In this document: one piece after another, positions 63,538 to 64,000 of the stretch
Layout: each line of letters begins with the position of its first letter
Numbering within the stretch: the stretch's first letter is position 1
Assembly (NCBI GenBank): GCA_002215645.1
Contig: NGFI01000004.1
Coordinates: 62,001-126,000 of the forward strand
Origin: Gemmatimonadetes bacterium 2013_60CM_65_52
GTDB taxonomy: Bacteria > Gemmatimonadota > Gemmatimonadetes > Gemmatimonadales > Gemmatimonadaceae
Length of the DNA stretch: 64,000 nt
Reading direction: 5' to 3'
Position numbers and translations under genes: made by a program
Notes under the pieces: generated by a model
What the model was told of the DNA's origin: nothing
The model's input: the letters and a program-made list of their open reading frames with translations, nothing else
Database searches by the model: none

Positions 63538-64000
63538 AGCAGAATGGACTCCAGTCGGGGCGCCCTCGGCGGAAGGTCGCTGTACCCCGCTCGCATCACG
63601 AGCCAGCAGTCCGTCACCCCGAAGCGTTGCGCGATTCTGGCCGCATAGGCGGGATTCGTGAGCATCGAGCCCATGGGTTGCATGTAGACCCCATACCGAG
63701 CCATCTCGATCCAGATGTCAAACAGCGCTCGACCCGCCTCGACGAGCTCCAGCCACGTCGCGAACGCACCGCAGAGCAGCACAATGTGACGGGTGCCGTG
63801 CTGTGTGTTGAGGTACCGGTGCGCCGCGAGTTGCCGGATGATCGGCAGGTGGAAGAGGCCGGGAGAACCGAATGCGGCTCGTATCTCGAACGCGCTCTGG
63901 TTCAGCGGTCGTTCCCAGAGACCGTCCCCGAATTGCGGCGTCGGACCCGTACGGTACCAGTGTCTGATTTCCTCGCGCTCCCGGTCGAGCCCGAGATTAT
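63534..64000 (-). CDS. nitroreductase family protein (partial, C-terminal part)
   Basis: The frame is open to the right edge and shows the C-terminal ~155 residues. GLFHLPIIRQLAAHRY is followed by HIVLLCGAFATWLELVEAGRALFDIWIEMARYGVYMQPMGSML and an end like ...WLVMRAGYSDLPPRAPRLE, the flavin-binding C-terminal pattern of nitroreductases. Its stop overlaps the PaaK-like start as ATGA. The track lists only the part from an internal GTG. Confidence 0.7.
   Translation of the reverse strand, partial: NLGLDREREEIRHWYRTGPTPQFGDGLWERPLNQSAFEIRAAFGSPGLFHLPIIRQLAAHRYLNTQHGTRHIVLLCGAFATWLELVEAGRALFDIWIEMARYGVYMQPMGSMLTNPAYAARIAQRFGVTDCWLVMRAGYSDLPPRAPRLESILL

Overview
The window is high-GC bacterial chromosome. 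Gene content suggests a member of the Gemmatimonadota or a close relative: a BTAD-type regulator, RHS proteins, divergent small lipoproteins, an EF-G-2 type GTPase, KamA, ThyX and tightly overlapping operons. This assignment is inference from gene style, because there is no rRNA here to confirm it. No tRNA, rRNA or CRISPR array was seen.

Layout. 1-6.4 kb: the 3' end of leuB (+) converges on an ilvD-ilvB-ilvN-ilvC-ilvE operon (-). Every junction in that operon is a 4-bp stop/start overlap. Upstream lies a readable attenuator: promoter, a 30-aa leader peptide in which 12 residues are Leu/Ile/Val, a pause hairpin, and a 14-bp GC-rich terminator hairpin just before ilvD. 6.5-7.25 kb: a VapBC-like toxin-antitoxin pair. 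7.3-20.4 kb: a BTAD/AAA regulator divergent from a complete type II secretion operon (gspE, G, F, H, I, J, K, L, M, a GspC/PilP-like gene, D). A sigma54-type activator and a lipoprotein gene follow in the same direction.

20.5-32.3 kb is an accessory RHS toxin island. It holds a 2,762-aa secreted RHS protein with an N-terminal signal peptide, cysteine-paired Ig-like modules, an RHS core and an HExxH tip. After it come a candidate immunity lipoprotein, a decayed IS3-family element, a displaced RHS tip cassette, a two-TM protein and another lipoprotein. Its position directly after the T2SS operon suggests, but does not prove, that the T2SS exports it. 32.5-35.0 kb: an AAA regulator with a degenerate GAFTGA loop, divergent from a membrane protein across four 11-bp tandem repeats, then a gene of unknown function.

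35-52.7 kb is mostly core metabolism: EF-G-2; a Rossmann/DUF2520 protein with panC and panB; a four-gene operon of two Ddl-like ATP-grasp ligases, a GNAT and lysine 2,3-aminomutase, which looks like a small-molecule or peptide pathway built around beta-lysine; thyX; a FAD-linked oxidase divergent from squalene/phytoene synthase; a threonine dehydratase-like enzyme; and an RNase HI operon. 52.7-58 kb: an M20 deacylase, a GHMP kinase, a phasin/H1-like protein, a family III CoA-transferase, and an ECF sigma factor with a putative anti-sigma factor and a clear terminator. 58-64 kb: a secreted lipase, a PQQ-type propeller lipoprotein, a PaaK-like adenylate-forming enzyme, and the 3' part of a nitroreductase that runs off the window.

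Two related palindromic repeats (about 35.1 and 49.9 kb) and a 28-bp perfect hairpin (40.3 kb) sit at gene 3' ends.
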